Assembly: GCA_020809705.1 (NCBI GenBank)
Contig: CP085826.1
Location: 7,130,001-7,194,000 of the forward strand
DNA: 64,000 nucleotides
DNA from: Calonectria ilicicola
Lineage: Eukaryota > Ascomycota > Sordariomycetes > Hypocreales > Nectriaceae
Reading direction: 5' to 3'
In this document: piece after piece, positions 35,328 through 46,688 of the stretch
Layout: each line of letters starts with the position of its first letter
Position numbering within the stretch: the first letter of the stretch is position 1
Notes under the pieces: model-generated
Told to the model about the DNA's origin: nothing
Database searches by the model: none
The model's input: the letters and a program-made list of their open reading frames with translations, nothing else
Position numbers and translations under genes: made by a program

Positions 35328-37186
35328 ATGTTGCCTTCTGTTTGCAAAGCTGACCGCTCGCTCCAGCTCGAGATACGGCCCTCGCTCGCCGGGGCTCGCG
35401 ATGCCCTCAACCAGGCCTGGTCCGACTCGAACCGACCGACTCTCCTCCCTGTCTGTGCGTCGTCGCCAGCCGATCTCCTGACGCCCTCTGCCATTTACCT
35501 GAAGCTCTCGTCTGGGTAACCGCTCCTCTTTGCGCCGTCTTCAGACCGATTATCTGACCTATTCGGTGTAGCGCAGCTGCTGAATACTCGTTTCTGCTGG
35601 AAAGTGCCACCGGAAGCACTGAGACAGTTGGAAGATATAGTTTTATTGGCGCGAGTAAGAAATGGCGTCATTAATGTCTCTGCGCTGCCGCTGACCCCAA
35701 TCTGTTAGACCCCAGAAAGGTGATGAAGACTGGTGATGGCTACGAATATAGTGGCGATCCTCTCCGTGCTCTTGAGGCCGAACTCTCCAAGGATAAGGTC
35801 CTGGATATTCCCTCACTCCAAATCCCCAAGCTCTCTGGTGGAGCAGTTGGTTATGTCTCATACGACTGCATCAAATATTTTGAACCAAAGACAGAACGCG
35901 CTCTCAAGGACAACCTCAAAATCCCCGAGGCTCTCTTCATGTTCTTCAATACCATCGTCGCCCTGGACCACTTTCGATCTACCTTGACCATTGTCACTCA
36001 CATGGCGGTTCCCGAAAACCCTTCCGATGATATCCAGCAGGCCTATGACGAAGCTTGCGCAACTCTCCGAAAAACATTGGACATTATTAACCAACCAGAG
36101 ACTCCCCTGCCAAAGCAGAATCTCCCAGAAACCCCAGAGGCTAACCTCGAGTATTCCTCAAATGTGGGTCGTCGAGGTTACGAGAACTTCGTCACCGAAC
36201 TCAAGAAGTACATCAAGCTTGGTGACATCATTCAGGCAGTGCCCTCCCAGCGATTCTCTCGAAAAACTGACCTTCATCCCTTTAACATTTACCGGACCCT
36301 TCGTACTCTGAACCCTTCGCCATATGTATTCTTCCTTTCATGCGCCGACTTTTACATTGTCGGTGCTTCGCCCGAGTGTCTTATGAAGACAGATGGGTAT
36401 GCTGCCCTCCCTGCGGACCCTCGATTTGGCTACACCGCGGCCGAGGTTCGTTCACGACCTCGAATTATCAACCACGCTATTGCAGGCACCATCCACCGTG
36501 GGCGAACCGCTGCTGAAGACGATGAGCTTGCCGCTCAGCTTCTTTCCTCCAAGAAGGACAGGGCTGAACACGTCATGCTGGTTGACCTTGCCCGAAACGA
36601 TGTCAATCGTGTTTGTCACCCTAACACAGTCAAGGTTGACCGTCTGATGAAAATCGATCGCTTCTCTCATGTCCAGCACATTACTTCCGAGGTATCCGGT
36701 GTGTTGAGACCCGAGTGCACACGCTGGGATGCTCTGCGATCCATTTTCCCTGCTGGAACAGTGTCTGGCGCACCAAAGATTCGTGCCATGGAACTCATTT
36801 ATGAATTGGAGCAGGAGAAGCGAGGCATCTACGCTGGAGCAGCCGGATGGTTTGGATATGACATTGTCAGAGTCAATGATTCTGGCAAGGACAGCTCATT
36901 GGACCGAATCTTTGTTGATGAGGGCCCCATGGATACTTGCATTGCTATTCGAACTATGCTCGTGAAGGACGGTGTTGCATACATGCAGGCAGGCGGCGGC
37001 ATTGTGTTTGACAGCGATGAGACTGACGAATGGATGGAGACAATGAACAAATTGTCCGCCAACCTTCGATGTGTGGAACTGTCAGAGCAGTACTTTGGAA
37101 ACGGCGTTAGCACAAGGACGGTAGCACAAATCATCGCTGAAGAAAGGAGGAAGAGCGAAGAGGAGATTAAGGCTGCTGAAAAGTAA
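35328..37186 (+). CDS. trpE: Anthranilate synthase component I
   Basis: First enzyme of tryptophan synthesis: chorismate plus ammonia to anthranilate, using a glutaminase subunit that in fungi lies in the TrpC multifunctional protein. Exons 35328-35515, 35572-35654 and 35709-37186 give 582 aa. The N-terminal domain has LLPVCASSPADLLTPSAIYL and YSFLLESATGSTETVGRYSF; the LLES motif is the tryptophan feedback site. The chorismate-binding domain has VPSQRFSRKTDLHPFNIYRT, ASPECLM, AGTIHRGRTAAEDDELAAQL, EHVMLVDLARNDVNRVC, SGAPKIRAMELIYELE and AGGGIVFDSDETDEWMET. The start is uncertain: ATG 35328 is the only ATG in frame with exon 1, and an upstream ATG at 35277 cannot be spliced in phase. Confidence 0.93.
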
Positions 37187-37825
37187 ACTTATAGATTTGG
37201 AGGGTCACTCTCTATGCTATTGACATAAGCATCTTGATGGCCTTTTTTTTCCTGCGTAGACTGATATCCATGGGTAAGAACAAAATTGCATTTACACCTA
37301 GACGTATTTTCCAGTCACAAAATATAGCTTGATGAAATTGATGAACCGATTTTGCATATCCTTGGGCAAAGAGAGTATTCCCTTATTCATCTTTTGAACA
37401 GTGACAATGGTCTGGCTAGGGCCTGCTTACAAAGTATGGAGTCATTGACACAGGACAAATTAGTTGCAGAGCTTCGAACACCATATCGGCCTTTGACCGA
37501 AATAAACATGCCATATCGGCCTAGAGATTCAGAGAAACATGGATATTTGCTGGGATTTCACATTGTATTGGGCCGATGATTGGCTTAGAATACTGTATCA
37601 CGTTTTGGATTTAGAACTCGGGATCCCTTTGTGCATTGAATCTTTGGTTAAGGGAGCTTCGAGCACCATTTCAGATCAATGATTCAGATCAAAGAGCACG
37701 ATATCTGGAAGTATAAGATGGCCTGGACACTTGCATAGAAATGCTCACTCCAAAACCACCCAAGTCAAGCGAAAGCCAACCTCTAAGCTTAAATATACTA
37801 CGGTAATTTCCGTTTAACCGAGAAC
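37187..37825. other. Intergenic
   Basis: Spacer between TrpE and the next plus-strand gene. It contains two nearby copies of CCATATCGGCCT (about 37480 and 37510) but no gene-like frame. Confidence 0.5.
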
Positions 37826-38587
37826 ATGGAACCAACATCAGATTGGCTGGCTTCGAAACTCGATATAAATTTGAAAAGAGTGTGCTGGCTTTGCCAAGAC
37901 CCTGTTACCACAAACCCACCTCAGATGGGGACAAGCGCAAGCGACCCAGATATCGGCGAAAACAACACACTAGGCGTTATCGCTTATTGCGGGCACATGT
38001 TTCATAAGTCGTGCTCGGAAGAGATGGCTAGAGACGAGGATTCCTTTTTGTGTCCCGCGTGTGAAATCGACCGCACACATCCCTCGTGTGGATGTCCAAT
38101 CAAGAATTTCGAGTTGCCCTGGGCTGAGTATAGGTGGTCCCGAGTTCCTCGCACTTTGAACGAAGAGGGAACGCTCTCGCCGTTTTGTGCGGACCACGTT
38201 CAAGTCGAAGCTGCAAGGTTCCTGGCCCACCTTTTGGTTCAGCATCATGCGGATGCTGGCAATTGGAGCGGCACGTCTGCCGTCTGCGTTAGACTCGGCA
38301 ACGTTGCGGCCTGGATTTCTAATGCGGGAACGTGCTTTGAGCTGGAAATGCATCGTCGACCTGTATCGCTGCGGGCAAGCGATATTTCGGACGAGGCTGA
38401 ACAAGCGCTAAAGGATTGGTGGCAGGCTATCAGAAAGACCTGGATCGAAGATAAAATCAACAATGTTGCCCGTGTACCCCACCACGATGCCTGGTTTTCC
38501 AGCGAGCGGATGCGTCATGGTGCCGCGTGCCGTAGCTGTTATCGCTATGGATGCCGGGGATTTGTACCTAGACCTGCTGAACCTTAG
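37826..38587 (+). CDS. RING-like zinc-finger protein
   Basis: Single exon, 253 aa. The N-terminal RING-type motif begins VCWLCQDP (about residue 19), has a long loop with GTSASDPDIGENN, then VIAYCGHMFHKSCSEEMARD and FLCPACEIDRTHPSCGCP. The C-H-C-C spacing fits a C3H2C3-type RING with an extended first loop. The rest is helical and unrecognised (QVEAARFLAHLLVQHHADAG, EQALKDWWQAIRKTWIEDKI), ending in a second small Cys cluster, CRSCYRYGCRGF. It is probably a ubiquitin ligase. The other RING gene of this window, about 5 kb to the left, also has an enlarged loop between its first two ligand pairs, but I see no clear similarity in the C-terminal halves. Confidence 0.75.
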   Translation: MEPTSDWLASKLDINLKRVCWLCQDPVTTNPPQMGTSASDPDIGENNTLGVIAYCGHMFHKSCSEEMARDEDSFLCPACEIDRTHPSCGCPIKNFELPWAEYRWSRVPRTLNEEGTLSPFCADHVQVEAARFLAHLLVQHHADAGNWSGTSAVCVRLGNVAAWISNAGTCFELEMHRRPVSLRASDISDEAEQALKDWWQAIRKTWIEDKINNVARVPHHDAWFSSERMRHGAACRSCYRYGCRGFVPRPAEP

Positions 38588-39272
38588 CTCGGGCTGAAGC
38601 TTGACGTTCTTATGGTAGTCAAAGTCTATAGGGTATATCTATTCCTATAAAATTACTATGTTTCCAAGGTGGAATAAACGTGATGGTTCCAGTCTGCAAT
38701 GGAAGTCGTGGATGATGTGATGTGAATGAAGTGTTGGATGCGATTGGTGGTGAGTCTTGGGGAAAGGAGCGCGAGCGAATGAGGATGTACCTAGAAAAAC
38801 TAGTAGTGTCATAGGCGGACTGAGGACAACCTAGCAACAATGATACAATCTTCTTTTCACATGATATTGCCACTGATCAAGATGAGGAATCTCTTAGTTC
38901 TTTCATTTTGTGGTTCTGGCGGGACTGAGTCAATGTTTGAAAGCTTAGTGGTGCTCTTTGGAAAATAATAATAGCCACTAAATCATGTTATTTCTTGGCT
39001 GAGGAAAAGTTAGCATTGCTTCGCCCCACAGCACCCTAATTTACAGACTTCAATCTGTGCTGTGTTCTTTTACAAGTATACCAAACGCTCACGGTTCGCC
39101 TGATCGTGCCAACCGCAAAGCTGCAAGCCTCATGCCCACCCACCGCCAACGCCTCCGGCAGCCCCTGGGATAGTCTTGGCGACTAAATCAATCCAGAAAC
39201 CTGTGCGACTGGTTAACGACTGGCGCGATCCCTTCTCTCAGTCACCACCATTGTACGAGACAAGTTCCAAGA
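38588..39272. other. Intergenic
   Basis: Spacer between the RING-like gene and the Gfd2-like gene. No supported feature. Confidence 0.5.
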
Positions 39273-40130
39273 ATGGACAAGCCAAGGAGGCATGGCCACC
39301 GGCGCCCAAGCATCTCAAAAAATGGCTTGCAAATTTTGCAAGAGTCTCTGGGCATTGCCAAATCTACTGGAATTACCAATGGCTATTCGAATACAGTCTT
39401 AGTGGCTATCGATTTTGAGAATACTAGCAATATTAAGGAGGGGTTTTCACGAAGCGAAGATAGTCAGCTTGGCATTGCAACCCTGGAAGTCGGAAGCCTT
39501 GATGGATTTCGTACTGGGCAGTCGATCATCTCAACTCGCAATTATATTACAGGATCGGCATCATATATTAACAAAGCCTCGACTAAATTTCTATTTGGGA
39601 CTTCAAATGTTTTAAAAACGAAAGACATTCTGCGGCAAATAGAAACACAAATCCCCAAGGATCGTACTGTGATTCTCATTGGTCATGCTGTTCGAAATGA
39701 GCTTGAGATTTTACACGCATTGAGCTTCGAGCTTCCAAATTCGGTTTCAGCCATAGTCGATACCTTTCGAGTTGCCAACGACGTCTTCGAGTTCTGGGCT
39801 GGCTCACTCAGTGATTTACTTACCCTTCTTGGCTGCCCTTTTGATCGATTACACAGTGGTGGAAATGATGCAAATTTCACATTAAGAGCTGCGCTCCTTC
39901 TAGCTGCTCACGGCTGTGATGATCACACCGCAGATACGCTCAGGGAAATCTCAACTGTCCCTATTCCCAACCGCACGCTACCGGGACCGAAAAAAAAAAG
40001 AAGAAGGCAAAAGTGGAGGGAAAATACCAATAAGTATCGATCCAAGTTCCGAACTGTGGAAGAGCAGAATGAGATTCGTGAACAGCGAGCAGTGAGGAGA
40101 GCTGAAGCTGAACGCTCGGCAGTCGTGTGA
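39273..40130 (+). CDS. Gfd2/YDR514C-like RNase-H-fold protein
   Basis: Single exon, 285 aa. It resembles the Gfd2/YDR514C C-terminal domain, a DEDD-exonuclease-like fold also found in fungal RNA-silencing factors of the QIP group. Strand 1 reads LVAIDFENTS (Asp and Glu of motif I). Next come LGIATLEVGSLDGFRTG and RTVILIGHAVRNELEIL (motif II region), DTFRVANDVFEFWAGSLSDL and LHSGGNDANFTLRAALLLAA (His and Asp of motif III). In motif II the usual GHD...D is GHA...E, so a catalytic Asp seems to be replaced and nuclease activity is doubtful. A very basic C-terminus (PGPKKKRRRQKWRE) may bind nucleic acid or target the nucleus. An upstream exon cannot be excluded. Confidence 0.7.
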   Translation: MDKPRRHGHRRPSISKNGLQILQESLGIAKSTGITNGYSNTVLVAIDFENTSNIKEGFSRSEDSQLGIATLEVGSLDGFRTGQSIISTRNYITGSASYINKASTKFLFGTSNVLKTKDILRQIETQIPKDRTVILIGHAVRNELEILHALSFELPNSVSAIVDTFRVANDVFEFWAGSLSDLLTLLGCPFDRLHSGGNDANFTLRAALLLAAHGCDDHTADTLREISTVPIPNRTLPGPKKKRRRQKWRENTNKYRSKFRTVEEQNEIREQRAVRRAEAERSAVV

Positions 40131-42461
40131 AAGTCAGATGGTCATTCTGATTGCGGTTGGAGTCACTGCGGCAAGTACGCCCTGCCTGTCCTATAGTTAG
40201 TTGAGGACCGAGGATAAATTCATCCAAGAGGCCATTTTCAGCTGGCAACAAGCAACTTCTTTACACACACTTTTATGACTACCTTTGGAACTGTTATTTT
40301 GACCCGATTCAAGCCATTGACCCAACCAATCAACCACACCCAAACTGAATAATTGGAATTGGCATTCCCATTTAAGAGCATTCGAGAAAATAGTTTGTAA
40401 TGTTATTTTTACCATAAACCTATTATTTTCTTACTCTGTGCTGGTTACGGCCTTTGCCAGCCACAGGACGAACTCGACAGCTAAGAGGCCACGTCGACAC
40501 AGCTCCTTTAGACGCACAGTCCACACTGGTGTATATATAGCTGAATATCCCCTCCTTCGAGAGGAAGCTCTGACTTGGTTGCCCAAGGAGTACTCTAATT
40601 ACAGCCAAAATGGCAGGTCGGCAGCCTGTACCCTTGCGCCGTACAATACTTCTGCAGATAAATCTTTGAGGCGAAGGTCCCATATGAACCCCTCCTGGTG
40701 GAGCCCTGGACGCGGACCTCGCATGTGGCAGGCAACTTTTGTCAAGCAGTTAGGTAGCAGCAGATCAGAAGTTGCATAAACCGATGGATTTGAACATATA
40801 TAATCATGTATAATCATGTATAATTTATGAATTATGCACTTCGGAAAGCTGAAGAAGGGTTTTCCCTTTGTGACCACGGATAGAAATTATGCCAGCTGTT
40901 TTGTTCCTGTGTCTAGCGCATTATGTTCAAAGACTTCCTCCACAATAGCTCAATCATTGATGGTACATCCTGTCTTATGCAGTCTTCAGAAATGGGCAGG
41001 AGGATGGTGTTGGATCTTCATAGGAAGATTCAGGCTCGGTCTCAAGGATGAGATACCATCAACATTTACGTCTCCTCCGCCAATGGGCTCAATATGTCAC
41101 GAAATTGAAATGGTGAAGATACTAGCGGTTCTACTTGACTTGTGATCGATCCTAGTGGGTCAAGGTTGGTTCAAGGTAAGTCCATCCACTCGAGTTAAGC
41201 CAAATTCGAGCAGGATGCGGCGCTTTCATTCGCTCGCCACGCTATTGGGGCCCATAGCAAGTCTAACCGCCGGCTCGCTCAGAATAGAACAGCGAGATTG
41301 CAGATAGCATGTGGTTAATGTAGTACCCTTATCATGGTTTCAATTTCTCCGGGCGGGGCAAATTTGTGGGTTCATGCCTCGGTAGCATTATCTGTGTTCT
41401 CTCGCCTGCTATTGGCCGCAACCATTTCTGGCACCTTTTTCTTCCTCTCAACCAAAGGCTCATGGTATCAATGGCTCTTCAAGAAAAGCCATAGTGGAAG
41501 TAGTCAAGTTTAGGGAGCGAACTGTTATGTGGGGTTGATTGGACATGAAAGTAGTAACTGTGATGTGCATGGTCAGAAAATAATCCGATTAGTAAAGGAC
41601 AGACCCAGCCTTCCGTTGTTTGCATACGTTTACCCTTTACTTCTGTGTACGTTGGAGCAATTACAAATGAGAGGATTACGTTTTTCGGTACTTGATACGG
41701 GACGGTAGTATTGGTGATTTGACCTCGACAACTTCTCGGCCGAATTTTCGAGCGGAATTTAAAGAAACGATAGCTGCGAGCTGCGAGCGCTGCTAGACAT
41801 CTTTCGGTAGCATTTTACGTTAGTAGTTATTATTCCATAATAAAGCAACGATCCAAGAAATGGGTAGATATTAATTCCTTTCGCCCAAAGCCGTGAATAT
41901 GAATTCTGGTGGCATATTAGTATTGGTCTAAGAGCGTGGACGCGTTTTGCAGGATGACCGTATTCACGCAACATATATGGGGCTTCCTTAGTGTTCAGCT
42001 GCATAGTCTTGGCTACCACCAGGGGCTCGCGATAGATGGCCCTCCTAAGAGTGGATGGCGGCAGAGGTTGCTAGTGGGCTGTGGCACTGACGCCGCCAAG
42101 CCGTCACGCATGGGTTCAACACGCTCTGCATTGCAGGAAGCCTGAAAAGCCTAATGCAAGAAGGCAGTACGCGAAGAAATGGCAACCCGAAGCGACGCAA
42201 GGTTTGTCACGAACGAAAGCGGGACTATTCTATTGGTGAATGCTTTTCATCCAGACAAGGCGGCACGAGGGCTTCGTTGGGTCGGAATAAGGAGTTCTGT
42301 GGGCTATACTACCAAGAACTGGACTTGTGAAAGACAGATGATAAGACTTGGCCGGGATTTGAAATCCATAAATATGGTCTATTCTGCCAGTATAATCCAG
42401 CCGTTCCTCTCTCTCTGACTGAATATTTTAGTTCCAATCCTGCAGCTGCATCATACAAAAG
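40131..42461. other. Intergenic, gene-poor
   Basis: About 2.3 kb with mixed composition. Small open frames on both strands lack codon bias and motifs. A triplicated TATAATCATG-like stretch is present near 40796-40822. No gene is supported. Confidence 0.5.
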
Positions 42462-44167
42462 ATGAAGTTCTTCAACACCTTGACAATCGGCTTCTTTAGC
42501 TTTGCCGTCCAGGCCGCAGTGCCTCCCAACGGAACTGTCGAGGCCAAGTTGGTGCAAATTAAGGAACTCCTCACGCCTCTGCTCTCCGAGAACGCTACGA
42601 TTGTCTATTCAGACTCTGATGAATGGTATAATGTCACCCATCGTGCTGCTGCTCCCCGTGTCAAACCGGGCTACCTGGCCGTTGTCGATGTAGCTGCCGA
42701 AGACGATGTTGTTAATGCGGTTGGTTATGAGCCTTTAGAGGAGAAAAGAACACTACCTGACTGTTTGGCAGATCAAAGTCGCTAATGAGATTGGGGCCCC
42801 GTTCCTGGCGATTACTGGCACCCACGGCTGGACCGACGATATAAGCAAGATCCAGGACGGAATTCAGATCCGCATGCGTGGCCTTAATCACGTAGGTCTT
42901 GGCCCCAACAATGACACCGCATATGCCGGTGGTGGTGTCATTCAATACGAAGTCGTCCAGGGTCTATACCCGTATGGAAAGCAAGCTGGTAATCTCCCAT
43001 GCCCTCCCATGTGAATCTTGCATAGGAAAGCCAAGAAAGATTAACTCACAAACATGTTTTTGCTAGTCCACGGTCTCTGTGAGTGTGTCTCCATCATGGG
43101 TCCTCTCCTGGGTGGTGGACACAACGTACTCCAGGGTGCTCACGGTTTCGCAGCTGACAACTTGGTCTCGGCCAAGGTCGCTCTCCACAATGGCACTGTC
43201 GTCACTGCCTCGGCCACTGAAAACGAAGATCTATTCTGGGGCCTTCGGGGTGCCGGCCACAATTTAGGCATTGTCCTTGAGTTCGAGGTGAAGGCTTTTG
43301 ACATCCACCCGGATCCATGGACTTTTATGACCTTCGTATATGAGGCCGATAAGATTGAGGAGTACTTCGAAGCCTGGAACAAGCTCGAGGACACCATTGC
43401 CGACCCTGGCCTGGTTGTACTTAACGGTTACTACCGTAACTTACCCGAGATCAACGCTCAGAAGGTGAGTAACCAGTCTCGTCTTTGTTGCCGCGGGTCA
43501 AACCTAGCAGCCCTTGTTGACAATGCACTAGCCTGTTCTCATCATGGAACTCATCTACCAGGGTAACGACACCGCCGCTCCCCAGTACATCGAGGCCTAC
43601 CGTGCCATCGGCCCCATTCGCGAGGAGACCATTACAGATATCTACTGGAACAAACTCTTCGACATCACCAACTTCGGTCGTGATGATCGAGTCTGTGTCC
43701 CTAGTCAGAATTGGGCCGGCTACGTCAACGCCATCGTCCGTTGGGACCCTGCCTCCATGCGCGAAAGCTACAACATCTTCGCTGACCTTGTCGCCATTGA
43801 AACCTACAACACTTCCACCTTCATCTTCGAGTCCTATGGCCGCAAGGGCGTCCGCGACTTCCCCGATGACTTCAACGCTGTCGCTCCGGAGGAGCGCAAC
43901 AAGCACAACATGCTGGCTGCCTTCCTTTTCTGGTCTGGTGATAACCAGACTGAGCTCGCTGTGGCCCGCGAGTTTGGAGAGCGGCTTCAAGTCGCCAGCC
44001 GCAACGGTGAAATTGCTCACTCTTACGTCAACTACGCCATCGGCGGCGAGGAGCTTCCGCAGGTGTATGGCCGCGACGTCGACCGTCTCAAGAAGCTCCA
44101 GGCCATAAAGACCAAGTTTGATCCTTACAACAAGTTTGGATTCTATGCTTCTCTTGCAAGCGCTTGA
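42462..44167 (+). CDS. Secreted FAD-linked oxidoreductase
   Basis: FAD-dependent oxidase of the FAD_binding_4/berberine-bridge-like group, 502 aa from exons 42462-42719, 42772-42988, 43067-43464 and 43532-44167. A signal peptide (FNTLTIGFFSFAVQAAVPP) directs secretion. The FAD-binding domain includes LAITGTHGWTDDISKIQDG, GGGVIQYEVVQGLYPYGKQA, SIMGPLLGGGHNVLQGAHGF followed by AADNLVSAKVALHNG, and DLFWGLRGAGHNLGIVLEF, the typical GGGHN...G and WGLRGAG signatures. The C-terminal end QAIKTKFDPYNKFGFYASL matches the family's conserved finish. Such enzymes oxidise sugars or secondary metabolites. No biosynthetic partner genes lie beside it, so the substrate is open. All exon phases agree and no lesion is seen, unlike the accessory genes at 17-22 kb. 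Confidence 0.9.
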
Positions 44168-46688
44168 GAGCACGAATGAACTAACAGCGGCAGCCCAGGA
44201 GAGTGGAAACAGCTGCGCTATAGACATACAGACACATACACTTATTCTCTTCTTGAACCTAGGCATTATTTAGAACTATTTCGTTTAGCAAATAAATTAC
44301 CTGATCGCCATTTCGTGGGTTGAGATTCCGAATGGGAGTGGCAGGACAATCGGGCCTTTATATAGACGATTGCTTGTCGTCTTTTTGCCCGCGAGTGATC
44401 CTTGTTGTGCAACCGCCTACGCGCACGCCCCGCTATGAAATTAATACTCCTTGTACCGTCTTGATTATACAACTTATAGGGGCTTTTTGGGTGGAGCCAT
44501 TTAAGGACAAAGATGAAATGATCATTGCAGTCTGGGAGGAAAGAGCTAGAATAGGGATATATCAATTTATTCCCTTCTTTAGCTTTCAAGTCTGGTCTCA
44601 AATAACTCTACAGGCTTTCTAATAATTAAATATGCTTTATAATTCTATGAAGAAGTATAAGTGCATGTATGAACCTCCAAGAGTTTGCACACATGATAGT
44701 GCGTTCAGTGCTCACTTTCTGCCACATACGACCATAGCTCTTAGAAAATACGGGATCCCGTCAAGTTCTTGTCTGCAGACTATGTGGCTCCATTTTTGGA
44801 ATCCTGTGCTTCCGAAAATGGAGGTTCAATACACCAATTTTGGAGGCGCTTAATCCAGCCCCCTAAGCTAGAGAGCATATCTAGTGGTAGCTTCTTCGCA
44901 ATTTTCCACATCAGTCACGACAAAAAAATTCTAGCAATAGTTAAAGCTACGAATTTAAAAAAAAAAAAAAAATCTCTTTACTCTATAATATTTTTCTACT
45001 TGTTCGAGTGTTAAAAAATAATGTGATGTAGATTTTTGTTATGTACTAAGAAGCCCCGCACCGTTTCATCCCACCATTACCATAAAAAACTGTAGAATGA
45101 CCGTAAGGTCGTGCGTGCACTAGGCACACGCCCTACAAATTTACGAATTAGGACTAAAATAAGTGCTCCTCCTTAATCTGAATTTTAGCCGTTCTGAATA
45201 AATGTCAGGGAGTACATAAGGTCAAATATCTCACTATGCAATAACTAAGGTGGCCCCGCTTTTTGCGATGTAGAACTTGACAACAAAGGGCCAACTAAAG
45301 TCATTCTTTGTTTAATTGCATATCGTTAATAAATACCGCGCTCATGCATGTAAGCGTTTAGGCTGTCATTATGTAATGCAGATGAGAACGAGGCTGTCTT
45401 GGCCACTGGCAGATGTTTTTAATTACCGCCTATTGCCTCGCCGGCCCACTTGTCTGTCGCTGATGTTGGTGCCTGGAGAATGCAGCAGGTCTTGCGGCGG
45501 TAGATGCTGATGCACTTGATAATGGTTCTCGGAAGTGTCTGGAAGCTCGCGGTGGATAGCCAACCTAGGAACACTGACATAGCTAAACTGTACATCTATG
45601 GCAGTATTATCAAACAACAACCGATTTTACCTTGTGTTTCTAGGAGTGGCTGAGAGGGCACAGTATGATGCCTTAGGCCTTGGGTTATTATGGTATTCTG
45701 GATAGGCCGAATTTGTAGGTGGCTTTATTAGGGCTGGACATTTGATAGGTCCTCTGCAGCCCGTGGATACGGGAGAATCCACGCCTGTCCAGCACAGACT
45801 AGGTTTGAACTTTGCTGTGATTATGGGTAGGTCGTTGAATTAAAACGACTAAAAAATCGGACTAAAAGACACTACCTCCGTGGGTGATTAACACAACACG
45901 CTTACATCTTTCATTACTTTAGCCTACTATACGGTATTTCAAAATCCCCGACAAAGTGCTTCTACTAGCCTTCCATTATCGAAGCGAGGTGTCACCGCCA
46001 TGCATCTGTCGAGGCGAAAGTCGCTGTTTAAAGACTGTACTTTTTGTGGACTACTAATTTCTTATCACTCTCAACTCGAGGCTAATACTCTTTAAGCTAA
46101 GCGACTGAACCTGCAAACTAACGGCCAACAACCAACAAACCAATTACATGCCCGCTTCGGGGTTGTCGGACTAATGGGCTAAAGCTAATAATCAACAAGC
46201 CAGTTCCAAGCTCATCAAGAGCAGGGTCTGGCATTATCGATGCTGGCAAATGGGCAGTGCATGCAATCTTACTCATTTAATCAAAAAGACGCTGCTGATG
46301 CCGCCAAATTAGGTGGAATCTGCCGCCGTTCTAGCAGGCTCTTGCAGTGCGGGGAATTCCAGGATAGAGGGTGAAGAGGGCAAAACACAGGTACTATATA
46401 CTTCTCCCAGTAGCCCCCGCTCAGGCCAGCTCCACGTGCCAAGATCCTATTTTTGCCTTCCAGCCCACGAGGTGGCCAATTTCAGCACCCTCATCTGTAT
46501 GCTATTTTCAGATCTTTATTTTCTAACATGGATTCAATCCTTGCCGTCCAAATTCAAGAGCGGGCAGGCACAAGCCCCCATGGCCGCCTCGCGCGCCACA
46601 AATGGCGGCAACTGCTCCATCAACCCTCGCCGTGCCTCTTCGTTCTTCCGACATCACCTTCACTTCATCCACCTGATCTCTGAATGGA
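44168..46688. other. Transition into repeat-rich DNA
   Basis: AT-rich stretches (44600-45000, with a poly-A run at 44958-44972) alternate with ordinary sequence. It contains the left copy of the 311-bp repeat. No intact gene was found. Confidence 0.5.
45505..45815. repeat. 311-bp direct repeat, copy A
   Basis: Matches 51459-51769 in the same orientation without any gap (constant offset of 5,954). All differences I could find (about 20) are transitions, C/T or G/A, many of them CpA/TpA or TpG/TpA pairs. Read on the minus strand, both copies keep an open frame of about 60 codons beginning around KFKP(S/G)LCWTGVDSPVST and ending before a GTAAAA, so the unit may be a duplicated gene end. The family is unknown. 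Confidence 0.9.

Noticed and set aside
44630..46300. Additional genes in the AT-rich approach to the repeat
   Set aside because: Open frames are short, unbiased in codon use and without motifs.
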